Source of the DNA: Acanthamoeba sp. SK_2022b
Taxonomy: Eukaryota; Discosea; Longamoebia; Acanthamoebidae
Assembly: GCA_027943245.1 (NCBI GenBank)
Contig: JANDJZ010000971.1
Span: forward strand, 1 to 11,278
Length of the DNA stretch: 11,278 nt
Direction of reading: 5' to 3'
Part shown: in pieces, positions 1 through 8,814 of the stretch
Position numbering within the stretch: position 1 is the first letter of the stretch
Layout: every line of letters begins with the position of its first letter
The notes under the pieces: generated by a model
What the model was told of the DNA's origin: nothing
What the model saw: the letters and a program-made list of their open reading frames with translations, nothing else
The model's database searches: none
Translations under genes and position numbers: made by a program

Positions 1-129
1 CCCACCCCACATCCTCCTCCCCTTCCCCCTCGGCTGCGCTCACGGATCGACCGTTGGGCCGTGGCCCCTCGCGCCGAACTCACCGTTGCCCCCACCCCCC
101 ACCCCCACCCCCCATTCTCTCCAACGCAG
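1..129 (+). other. 3' end of an intron of the gamma-COP gene
   Basis: C-rich sequence ending in a CAG 3' splice site at 127-129, after which the gamma-COP reading frame becomes recognisable. The exon begins with the third base of a split codon (phase 2). No convincing coding segment or 5' splice site is visible in these 129 bases, so they probably all belong to one intron whose 5' end is outside the window. Confidence 0.7.
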
Positions 130-2192
130 GGAGCGCGGTCGCCTGTACGATTACCTCGAGAGCTGCCTGCGACACAAGAGCGAGGTGGTGATCTACGAGG
201 CCGCCAGGGGCATCTGCAGCCTGCGGACCGTGTCGTCCAAGGAGCTCACGCCCGCCGTCGCCGTGCTGCAGATGTTCCTGAGCTCGCCCAAGGCCACCCT
301 CAGGTTCGCCGCCGTGCGCACGCTCAACAAGGTGGCCTCGACCCACCCGCTCTCCGTCACGGTGTGCAACCCCGACATGGAGAACCTGATCGGCGACGTG
401 AACCGTTCCATCGCCACGCTGGCCATCACCGCCTTGCTCAAGACCGGGGCGGAGACCACCGTCGATCGCCTGATGAAGCAGATCACCAACTTCATCAACG
501 ACATCTCGGACGAGTTCAAGATCGTCGTCGTCGACGCCATCAAGACGCTGTGCCTCAAGTACAAGCAGAAGCACCGCACCCTCATGACCTCCCTCGCCAA
601 CATGCTCCGCGACGAAGGCGGCTACCAGTACAAGAAAGCAATCGTCGACGCCATGCTCACCATCATCGCCGCCCTCCCCGAGGCCAAGGAGCCCGGCCTC
701 GCCCACCTGTGCGAGTTCATCGAGGTGCCCCCCCCCCCAATCCTCCCTCCTTTCCTTCCATTCGCGGTTCAGCTGACCACAAAAAACGAAAACAAAACAA
801 ACAAAACAAAACAAAACAAACAAAAAAAAACAAAAACAAAACAAAACAAAAAAAAATGAAAAATGAAAAAAACAGGATTGCGAGTTCACGCAGCTGTCCA
901 CGCGGGTGCTGAACCTGCTCGGCCGGGAAGGGCCCACGACGTCGTCGCCGTCCAAGTACATCCGATACATCTACAACCGCCTCACCCTCGAGAGCGCCAA
1001 CGTGCGCGCCGCGGCCCTGTCGGCGCTGGCCAAGTTCGCGCTGGGGCTGCCGAGCCTGCGCCCGTCCATCTCGATCCTGCTGTCCCGCTGCCTGCACGAC
1101 ACCGACGACGAGGTGCGCGACAGGGCCACCCTCTACCTGCGCCTCCTGCAGCAGGACCAGGACCTCGCGCAGACGCTCATCCTCGACTCGCTGCCCGTGC
1201 CGCTCGACAACCTGGAGCGGTGCCTCAAGGACTACGCGGCCAACCCGTCGGCGCAGCCCTTTGACATGGCCGTCGTGCCGGTGGCGCCGCTGGCGGCCGA
1301 GGCGCCCGACCGGTCGGGCAAGTACTCGTCGCAGGGCGGCTTCAGCCCCGTGTTCAGGCCCGACGCCCTCGACCTCGCGGGGCCGTCGTCGTCCAAGGCC
1401 GCGGCCCAGCTGCCGGCCATCCCGGAGCTCGCGGCGCTCGGGCCGGTGTTCAAGTCGTCGGCGCCGCAGCAGCTGACCGAGTCGGAGACCGAGTACGTGG
1501 TCAACTGCGTGAAGCACGTCTTCGCGGGGCACGTGGTGTTCCAGTTCAACTGCACCAACACGCTCGACGCGCAAGTGCTCGAGAGCGCGGTGGTCAAGAT
1601 GGACGCCTCGGCCGCGCCCGGCTTCAGGATCGAGTGGGAGCTCGAGGCCCCGAGCCTCGTCTACGGCGTGCCCGGCGCGGCCTACGTGTGCGCGAGCCGC
1701 GACGAGGGGGCCTTCCCGACGGGCTCCTTTGGCAACGTGCTCAGGTTCCAGGTCAAGGACGTCGACCCGGCCACGGGCGAGGCCGACGAGACCGGCTACG
1801 AGGACCAGTACCCGCTCGACAACCTCGAGGTCACCGTCGCCGACTACATGAAGAAGACCTACTGCACCTCGTTCAAGGACGAGTGGCAGGCCCTGGGCGA
1901 GGACAACGAGCTCGTGGAGATCTTCTCCCTCTCGACCATCAGGTCCCTCAAGGACGCCGTCGCCGAGATCGTCGACTTCCTCGGCATGCAGCCCTGCGAC
2001 AAGACCGAGGTCGTGCCCCCCAAGCGCACCAAGCACATCCTCCTCCTCAGCGGCGCCTTTGTCCACGCCGCCGCCCCCGCCCTCGTCCGCATCCGCATGA
2101 AGATGGACGACTCGGCCCCCGGCGTCTCCATGGAGCTCACCGTCCGCTCCACCAGCCCCCTCGCCTCCCGCCTCCTCTCCTCCGCCTTCTAG
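130..2192 (+). CDS. COPG: Coatomer subunit gamma (gamma-COP), C-terminal part, 2 exons
   Basis: Exons 130-724 and 876-2192 (TAG stop), intron 725-875, phase 0. Together they give 636 complete codons; animal gamma-COP is about 870 aa, so roughly the first 240 residues lie upstream of the window. The first exon is alpha-helical HEAT/adaptin-like trunk with family hallmarks such as [27 protein letters not shown] and DRLMKQI. The second opens with [12 protein letters not shown] and [11 protein letters not shown], passes a variable linker (about nt 1290-1440), then the appendage domain starting near [10 protein letters not shown] (about nt 1474), including [16 protein letters not shown] and FLGMQPC. 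In other eukaryotes gamma-COP is part of the COPI coat that forms vesicles for Golgi-to-ER retrieval and intra-Golgi transport; trunk and appendage bind Arf1, cargo and ArfGAP. Family identity is near certain; the splice site is set by the conserved CEFIE/DCEFT junction. Confidence 0.97.
725..875 (+). other. Gamma-COP intron with A-rich 3' half
   Basis: 151-nt intron (GTGCCC...AACAG). The pyrimidine-rich tract lies at its 5' end (about 726-762), while about 780-872 is almost pure A with scattered C, a degenerate AAAAC/AAAC repeat, running right up to the 3' splice site. This is the reverse of the usual arrangement of a pyrimidine tract next to the acceptor. The boundaries are fixed by protein conservation on both sides. 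Confidence 0.9.
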
Positions 2193-2210
2193 TCTCTCTC
2201 TCTCTCTCTC
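2193..2210 (+). repeat. (TC)9 run directly after the gamma-COP stop codon
   Basis: Nine perfect TC dinucleotides start at the base after the TAG stop, so they form the first bases of the 3' UTR. A similar CT run (read on the minus strand) lies about 100 nt after the stop of the FHA-PHD gene. Confidence 0.9.
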
Positions 2211-2363
2211 TGGCCATCAACCCTGTCCCCCTCTGCGCTCTGCTTCATAAATCGATAAAACACAAGAGAAATCGACAAAAAGAAATGCTCCCAAGAGAAA
2301 GCAAGGTTTAAAAAGAAAAAGAAAAAGAAACGGCTGAAGAAAAAAGTAGTAGTGGACCATCTA
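2211..2363 (+). promoter_or_regulatory. Intergenic region: gamma-COP 3' UTR and DCTN4 promoter/5' UTR
   Basis: Only 171 bp separate the gamma-COP stop from the DCTN4 start. After the TC run the sequence becomes A-rich (2247-2350), unlike the GC-rich flanks, with CATAAATC (2247-2254) and GATAAA (near 2256) and a repeated AAAAAG motif at about 2310-2330. No exact AATAAA and no clear TATA box can be assigned. The poly(A) site of one gene and the promoter of the next must share this space. The role is inferred from position only. Confidence 0.4.
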
Positions 2364-4976
2364 ATGGAGGGTTCACGCCGGCTCAAGGAGGCTCTGTTTG
2401 GCCGAGCAGCGTCTCCCTCGCCCAGACCGACGTCTGGGGATGCGCCTTCGGCAGCGATCTCCTTGGCGCGGGGTGCGCGTGTGCGGTATGGGTGCGGGGG
2501 CTGCGGGGCTTGGGGCGGGCTGGCGGGGGCCGGGGGCGAGGAGGGGACGGGCTACTGGTGCGGCGACTGCGGGGCCGTGCGGTGCGGCGCGCGGTGCGTG
2601 ACAGCCGAAGTGGAGGCCCAGTACTGCGGCCAGTGCCTCGACAACGTGACCTCCTACGACGCCGCCCTCTTTCGCCACCGCTGCAAGAAGTGCTTCCGCT
2701 GCCCGGCCTGCCTCGCCCCGCTCTCCTTTGCCCAGCAGCTCGCCCGCGTGCCCGAGCAGCAGCAGACGGCCGCCGCCGCCGCAGCGCAGCAGCCCCAGCG
2801 CGTGGTCTACCTCCACTGCTCGTTCTGCCGCTGGAACTCGCTCGCCTTGCCCTCGCCCCTGCACGCCGACTCTCCCACGGCCCTCGTCAGTACGGCCCGC
2901 CCCTTGGTGGCCCCCTTCCCACCTCTCGCGCCCACCACCACCAGGCCCGCGGTGCTCATGCAAACGTGCCCCCCCCCAATCGTGTCGTGTTCGTTCGTGG
3001 TAGCGTCGTTCATCAAGCGCGAGCGTGGCGACGAGAGCCAGAGGCGGGTGGCGGAGCAGGTCGAGGCCTTCCACCGCGAACACAGGGAGGCCCGCCTGCG
3101 CGCGCGCGCCTCCAAGCGCTCCACGCACCTCCACCAGCCCGCGCCCCCGCCCCCCGCCTTTGTTCGTTCCTCCCCGCCATGCGCAACCACCAGCACCCAT
3201 CTCTCTCTCTCTCTCGCTCGCTCGCTCTCCGCATTTGGCTTCCAGCGTTCGTGTGGATTGGCGCGGGTGGACTCACACTTGCTTCAATTCGCGGCGATGA
3301 ACACGCGCGCGCACACACCGCACACCGCAGGAGCGAGGCCAGCAGCCGCCGGTGGGCCCCATCACGGTGGAGCAGGTCGAGCAGTCGCGCCTCGCCCAGG
3401 AGGCCAAGCTCTCGCTGGGCGCCATAAAGCGGGAGCTCCCGCCTCCCCTGCTTGCCCCCGACGACCCGCTCCCGTCCTACCCGCTGCAGGTCTCCCAGAG
3501 TACCGCCTCCGCCTCCCCCCTCCCCCCATCATCGCCAAATGCCATCGTCGCATGCCTCCCGCGTGCGCGCGTGCGTTCGAACGACCTGACACGTGCGCCT
3601 AAACCAGCGGCCTCGCTGGACCAGCGACTGCTCGACCCCAACCCGGACTCTCGTCTCGTCTCGTACGTGCTCTCTCTTTGCGGGCACATGCATTTTTGTT
3701 GCCTCTTATTATTATTATTGTTATTATTATATTATTATATGGCTTCTTATAATATTTCTATTATGGCTTATAATATGGCGTTTGTTTGTTAATGTGCCGC
3801 ACGCGCGATGCATTCGTCGCCGTGCTCGTCCCCATCGTTTTTTTGTCGACGATCAGGGAGCTGTCGGCGCAGCGGTGGCTGCTGGGCACGCGTGTCTCCA
3901 AGCGGTGCCGGCCTTGCGGGAAGCTCCTCATCAAACCGGACCTCATCGGCGCCAAGACCGACTTCAAGCGCCAGCACGCCGCCCTCTTCTACCTGCCCCT
4001 CCTCTCCCTCGGTCCGTCTTCCTCACGCCCTCCCCCCCTCCCCCCACACGCCATCGCGATGACCTGCCCCCCGCGTCCGTGCATTAACTGTCCCCCCCTC
4101 CCCGTCTCGACCACCTTGTCCCTCATCACCATCGTCACCGTCATCGTCATCATTGCGCTCTGTAGAGGAGGTGGTGGACGAGGGCTCCGGTTGGTGGGGC
4201 CTCCGCGTGGTGTTGGCCAACCCGCCACAGCGCTCCTCCCACCTCCCCATCACCATCACCGCCTCCGTGGTACTTGAACACCTTACCTCCCCCGTGTCCA
4301 AGCCCAGCGCCAATCCATCTGTTATTATTATTATTAATAATAATAATAATACCAATGGCGATTTGACGTTGGCGTGACGCGCGGAGAAGGAGGGCGCGGG
4401 AGAGGTGGAGCCGGCACGGCCCGTGGAGACGTTCCTGGGCGTCGCCGACGAGTACGACAAGGTAAGCCCCGCCGCACCTCGCTCTCTCGGTCGGGGGTTG
4501 GGTTTGGATTTGGGTGTGGGTTTGGACTGGGGTGTTGGTTGGGATTGGATTGGAGAGATCCTCACCCAGTGCAACGGGCTTTAGTTTTGGGAGACGGACG
4601 CGTACGGCGAGCTCTCCGAGCGAGACCGAAAGCAGAACGATGGCGTCGTGCTCCACCGCCACCTCAACAAGCTCGCTCTCCGATACCGCGTCGGCTCGCT
4701 CGTCTCCTCTCAGATCAAGGTGCCGCGCCTCTCCTCCTTCCTCCTCGCCCACCACACCCCAGTCTTGGGGGGGGGGGGGTTTGCCACGGCCTCGCGAGAC
4801 GTCTCACCCCCGCCCAATCGCCGGTTCTGTGTCGACACGGCACGCAGATCCGGTTCCAAATCAAGATGGGCCTCACGCCGTCGGCGAGCGAGGAGGCCAC
4901 CATCTGCGCCCTGGTCGAGCTGGACCTTCCCCACCGCCAGCCTCCGCTCTCCTCCCCCGCTGCCGCCACCTCATAG
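2364..4976 (+). CDS. DCTN4: Dynactin subunit 4 (p62), complete, 9 exons
   Basis: Exons 2364-2889, 3004-3161, 3331-3499, 3608-3662, 3857-4011, 4166-4269, 4387-4461, 4585-4719, 4848-4976 (TAG); 1506 nt, 501 aa (human about 460). The N-terminus has a Cys-rich zinc region with the p62 pattern: C44, C47, C66, C69, C74, C78, C88, C91, C107, C110, C113, C116, C152, C155, ending in HCSFCRW. A second family block follows, SKRCRPC...LLIKPDL (about residues 317-331), then FKRQHAALFYLPLL and a beta-rich C-terminus (VVLANPP, VADEYD, IRFQIKMGLTPS). In animals p62 sits in the pointed-end complex of dynactin, which links dynein to membranous cargo. The start is the first ATG of the frame. A Gly-rich stretch lies between the first two CxxC pairs and an Ala/Gln run near residues 131-144. 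Least certain: donor 3162, and the first intron (alternative 2886-3017). Confidence 0.92.
3663..3856 (+). other. DCTN4 intron with AT-rich core
   Basis: 194-nt intron, the longest in this gene (GTACGT...TCAG, phase 2; it restores a Ser codon between RLV and ELSAQRW). Positions about 3705-3795 are strongly AT-rich in an otherwise GC-rich locus: a TTA-type triplet run (3707-3735) followed by two near copies of TATGGCTT(CT)TATAATAT at about 3738-3778. Confidence 0.85.
4322..4349. repeat. 28-bp perfect AT palindrome in a DCTN4 intron
   Basis: TTATTATTATTATT is followed with no spacer by its exact reverse complement AATAATAATAATAA. It lies inside intron 4270-4386, 37 bases upstream of the 3' splice site. 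In RNA it could fold into a TTA/TAA hairpin; in DNA it is a candidate cruciform and a slippage-prone microsatellite. Confidence 0.95.
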
Positions 4977-5212
4977 CAGGCCCGCTGCTGCCCCTCGCCA
5001 ACCGGGCTGCCCCCCCCCTCTTGTTTTTCCTCCTCAACTCAGCTTAGAAAGAAGGGACCTCTTCCTGTTTCACCGTAACGGGGAATTGGGTGGGCAAGTT
5101 GTGTCTATGGGCCACATATGTGCCACGGTCATACAGGGGACACTTGTCACGTGTCCTTGGGGGAGCTTGGTGGGGGGGGGGGTTGTAGCCCAAACCCCAC
5201 CTTCTACTACTA
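4977..5212. other. Convergent intergenic region shared by two 3' ends
   Basis: 236 bp between the stop of DCTN4 (plus) and the stop of the 5-phosphatase gene (minus). It holds C and G homopolymers (about 5009-5017 and 5172-5181), a perfect 10-bp palindrome CACATATGTG (5113-5122) and an inverted repeat GGACAC...GTGTCC (5138-5143 / 5151-5156, 7-nt loop). No AATAAA is seen on either strand. Both 3' UTRs must end in or overlap here. Confidence 0.6.
5138..5156. terminator. Hairpin between convergent genes (possible 3'-end element)
   Basis: GGACAC (5138-5143), 7-base loop, GTGTCC (5151-5156). The stem can be extended by two G-U type pairs on the plus strand. Its place between two converging stop codons suggests a role in 3'-end formation, but short inverted repeats are common by chance in GC-rich DNA. 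Confidence 0.25.
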
Positions 5213-8200
5213 CTAGGGCGGAGGAGAGGGCGGGACGCTGGTCTCCGGTTGGGTGAACCGGGAGAGGGCCGCCACCCACGAGGCCAGGTCCTGCTCGTCG
5301 GGGGCGGCGATGTAGAACACGCGCAGCGGCACCTCCAGCTTGAGCATGGGTCGCTTGCCCGACTCGAGCGCCGTGACGGTGCCGTTACGGAGCCGCACGT
5401 CCTTGAGGGGCGTACGCGAAGACGGGCTGCTGTAGTACGACAGCGTGCCGCTGCTGTGCAACACGAACCACTGCAACCCACACACACACACGCGCACACA
5501 CGCACGGGTCAGGCGTGGTCCAGCCGGTTGGGCCCGCGGATGAAGCCGCGTGGTACCCGTCGCTTCCAAGTCTTTCGGGTGTTGCCCCTCTTGCTGAGGT
5601 AGCCCTGCTTTACGGTCGCCGTCTCGTGTGCCACCTCCGCCTCCACGACCTCCTCTAATCGCTCGTGCTTCTGCGCGCCCAAGAACGCAGAAGCATGTCG
5701 GTGTCACCGAAGAGGGCACACATTCGACCCATCTCCGCCAAGTTGATGCGTTTCTTGGACGCGAGGTACGCACGGTGGGGCTCTCGGCGACGGACACGAA
5801 TCCCGTGAGGATGCCCACGCGCAGCCCGCTCACCGTGAGCTTGATGCGGAACGGCTGCGGCTCCGTCCCTGTCACGGCCAGCGATATGACTCCCTGCGCT
5901 GCAGCCCCCCCCCCAGTCAGCGCTCTCTCGCTCCGGGCCGATCTCACGCAACGCTGGAAGAGGGCAGGGCAGGAAGACTCTGACAGGGCGGAGGCATGCG
6001 TCGCACGCACCCAGACGACTGGACGAGTCCTTGGCCGCGCTGTCGTTAACGAGGATCCACAGGTGCTGCTTGACCTGCAGCCGCCACGTGTCAGAACTCA
6101 AATAATCGCCGCTGCAAGCTTGGCTGGCGGAGGAGAGTGCAAGGTATGTGTTGGGGGGCCATCGCACCAGCCACGCTCGGGAGGTGCTGATGGTGTGCAG
6201 CTGGTGGTAGCTCCACGTCGCCGTGGTGGTCTGCGCGAGCGTGAATGTTTGCCGACACGACGCCCTTGGTTCAGTTGCGCAATGCAAAGGTGGGGGTGGG
6301 GGTGAGGGGGGGGCAGTACGCGCGGGACGGTGATGGTGGGGGACTTGGAGGCGAGGTAGGGGGCGTGGAAGGAGAGGTAGGGGCTCGGCGACTTGACGAG
6401 CACCGTGGCGGCGAAGCCCGGCGAGAAGGGCGGGGGCGGCACCAGCGTGAGCGTCACGTCCGCGAGGACCACGTCCAGGCCCACCCCGAACCCCTGCTCC
6501 AGGTTGTGCGTCGTGGCCATCTCCTGCACCACCTGTGCCACCCGCCGTACATACGATGATCATCTCCATCGTCGGTAGCGCCATGGCCATCAAGCACGCG
6601 TTCGCGCGATTGGAGGTACCTGGGCGTCGGGATAGAGGACGGGGAGGGAGTAGAGGGCGTGGACGGGGGAGTGGTCGGAGGTGGTGAGGAGGTCGCACGA
6701 CGCGTACTGCCGGCACTCGACCTCGAAGCCCGGCGGGGCCTTGACCATTATGCGGTCGCAGTAGGACGGCGTGCGCATCTTCTCCTCCGAGTACGTGCGG
6801 TCGCCCCGATTGTACCTGCCAAGGGATATACCACTCTTGTTATCAGTAATGTCTTTTTTAAATATATATTACGAGTTATATATTTAATTCAAATTTAAAA
6901 ACAACCGCTCTTCCTCGGCAAGTGTGTATGTGTGCGCGCGTGATGTAGGAAAGGTGGGGGGGCGAGTGGTACCGGTAGGAAGGGGGGAAGCGGATGGGGG
7001 GTTCGGTGAAGCCGGAGAAGCAGCGCTTGTTCCTCCGCTCGATGAGGAGCTGATCGCCCTTGCAGAGCTCGTCCCAATCCCGAGCGGCGATGAGCCGGAG
7101 CACCTCTGCCCTGTTGGTGTTGATGCGGTAGTTGAGGTCCCCGAAGAAGAAGAGCGCGTGGAAGTTGTTGGTCAGGTCGAACGAGTTGTCCGTCAGGCGC
7201 AGGTTGTTCACGATCGTCCGGTAGTTTTCGTTGCGCGCGTACACCCTCTCGTCTCTGTCACCCCCCCCCCCCCGATCACTGTGAGGCGGAGTAGGCGGCG
7301 ACGGAGAGGGAGAGGGAGAGGGAGAGGGGGAGACCTGGCGGCGAGGTGGGAGCCAACGAAGCACAGGGAGGTCTCGACGAACTTGAAGGCGATGCCCAGG
7401 CCGCCCTTGTTGCCGATGACGTTGCCTATGCCGGTGGGCACGGAGCCCGTCGTGATGTCCCGGATGCGGTACTGGTGCACTTTCCGGGCCATCACGATCA
7501 GGCGCATCATCATCAACGACTGCGTGGCCACCGTCATGTACTCCTCACCCAGTTGGTTCTGCGCCCCCAAGCACGCACGCACAAGATTGTGCACATGGAG
7601 CGAAATGGTTGGTTGTATCGAGGCGACAAAAGCGTGTACCTGTATCAGCTTGAAGAGGTCGGTCTCGGAGCTGACCTCCTGCGCGGAGATGGCATAGATG
7701 TCGTGGTTGCCCCCCGGCTGCAGCCACGCGGCCAGGGACTTGGGCGGCGCCGCGTTGCCCATGTTCCAGGTGCCCACGAACACGGACGCCGGCTCACCGC
7801 CCATCTCCTCCTTGCGCAAGGCCCACGACGCTGCGCGATGGGTCAACCCATCCGCCCCACCCACGCAGATCGCCGGCGAAGGGTGGAGGGGGGGCGCACC
7901 TTCGTAGAATCGTTCGCGCTGTTCGAGGGAGGGCAGGATGAGGCGCTCGTACTTCTCGCGCCCGCTCCACAGCAGCTTGAGCTTCCTCTCGTTCACGTGG
8001 GACCGCAGCACCTGTTCATGGACCCTCCCCCGCTCGCGAGTGAGCCATTCCTCATGCACAGCGTTCTAACAAACCAAACCAAACCAAACCAAAAAACAAA
8101 CAAACAAACAAACAAACAAACAAACGTATGACCACCAACCAAACAACAAACAAACCAAACAAACAGGCACACGTCTTCCGCGTGGCACGTGCGCACAGCA

Positions 8201-8814
8201 TGGAGCAGAGGAAGGGCGGGAGAGGCACCTGGAGGAGGGTGTGCTGGGGGCGCTGGAGGGTGGCCTTGCGGCCGTCGGGGTAACGGTAGCGGTAGGTGCC
8301 TGCGACAAAGTCGACCTCGATCACGATGGGCTTCTTGCGGGTGCCCCGACCCACCACCTTCTCCACCACAAACGGCAGGCAGACCTCGCGCACCTCCGTC
8401 AAAGATCACGCCCACCACGTGTCAGCCTTCCACGCCTCCCGCCCCGCACAACGCCAAGCTGGACTGTGCTTGGAGGGGTTCACCTACTTTGCGGGTCATG
8501 ATGACCTCGCTGACATGTGACTGGTGTTCCTGCGCCTCCCCCTCCTCCAGCTGATGCTGCTGCTGCTGCAGCAGACGCTGGTGGTGGTGGTGCGACCTGG
8601 TCTCGAGCGGCGGCTGCAAGGGTTGCCAGTCGACGCGCCGGGTCCGTGGCGACTGCTCTTCTTCGGTGGCCGCCGAACCCCCGCTCCGCGGGCGGGTGGC
8701 GGTGTCGCACAAGCGAGGCGGTCGAGCTGGACGAACGGCTCCGCCAATCAGCCCACCGCTGCCGCCGCCTTCGAGGCCTGTTGTGGTCTGCTGGTGGACG
8801 GGAGGCTGCCACAT
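5213..8814 (-). CDS. Inositol polyphosphate 5-phosphatase with PH-like, C2-like and PH domains, 13 exons
   Basis: Exons (5' to 3') 8814-8488, 8393-8229, 8065-7900, 7830-7640, 7558-7335, 7254-6973, 6815-6620, 6532-6320, 6230-6168, 6074-6011, 5898-5774, 5670-5557, 5470-5213: 2388 nt, 795 aa. Residues 1-105 are low complexity (Pro, Gly, His/Gln runs). Residues about 112-226 resemble a PH-like fold. Catalytic domain about 235-510 has the family signatures FVGTWNMGN (237-245), AQEV with Mg-binding Glu 271, NKGG (333-336), GSHLAA (352-357), GDLNYR (396-401), PSYCDRI (468-474) and TSDHSPV (497-503); none of the signature residues checked is lost. A beta-rich, C2-like region follows (about 532-668), then a PH domain (about 691-782) with KRRWFVL and the C-terminal Trp 775. 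Members remove the 5-phosphate from phosphoinositides or soluble inositol phosphates; the lipid-binding domains point to a membrane substrate, inferred. Start is the first in-frame ATG; an upstream exon cannot be excluded. Confidence 0.94.
8066..8228 (-). other. 5-phosphatase intron 2 with TTTG/CAAA repeat
   Basis: 163-nt intron (GTGCCT...GTTAG on the minus strand), the longest of this gene. Plus-strand positions 8071-8125 are tandem CCAAA then CAAA units and 8138-8164 a looser version; in the transcript they read as TTTG/TTGG repeats and supply the U-rich tract before the 3' splice site at 8066. Similar AAAC-type sequence appears in the gamma-COP intron but in the opposite sense. Confidence 0.85.

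Noticed and set aside
61..912. 283-codon plus-strand frame overlapping the start of gamma-COP
   Set aside because: Composition is His/Arg/Pro-rich and it reads through the intron A tract as poly-Lys/Asn; the other frame holds conserved gamma-COP sequence.
717..2066. Long open frame on the minus strand (449 codons) opposite gamma-COP
   Set aside because: Antisense shadow of a GC-rich gene: Arg/Gly/Leu-rich, no recognisable motif, and it runs across the intron and through the sense frame that matches gamma-COP throughout.
2352..2363. Upstream GTG as DCTN4 start
   Set aside because: Nuclear genes start at ATG; the first in-frame ATG is at 2364.
2373..3200. Minus-strand open frame opposite DCTN4 exon 1
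   Set aside because: Gly/Arg-rich shadow without domain signatures; the sense strand carries the zinc-binding cysteine pattern.
8071..8164. CAAA tandem repeat as a CRISPR-like or satellite array
   Set aside because: Unit is only 4-5 bases with no unique spacers, and it lies inside an intron with conserved exons on both sides.
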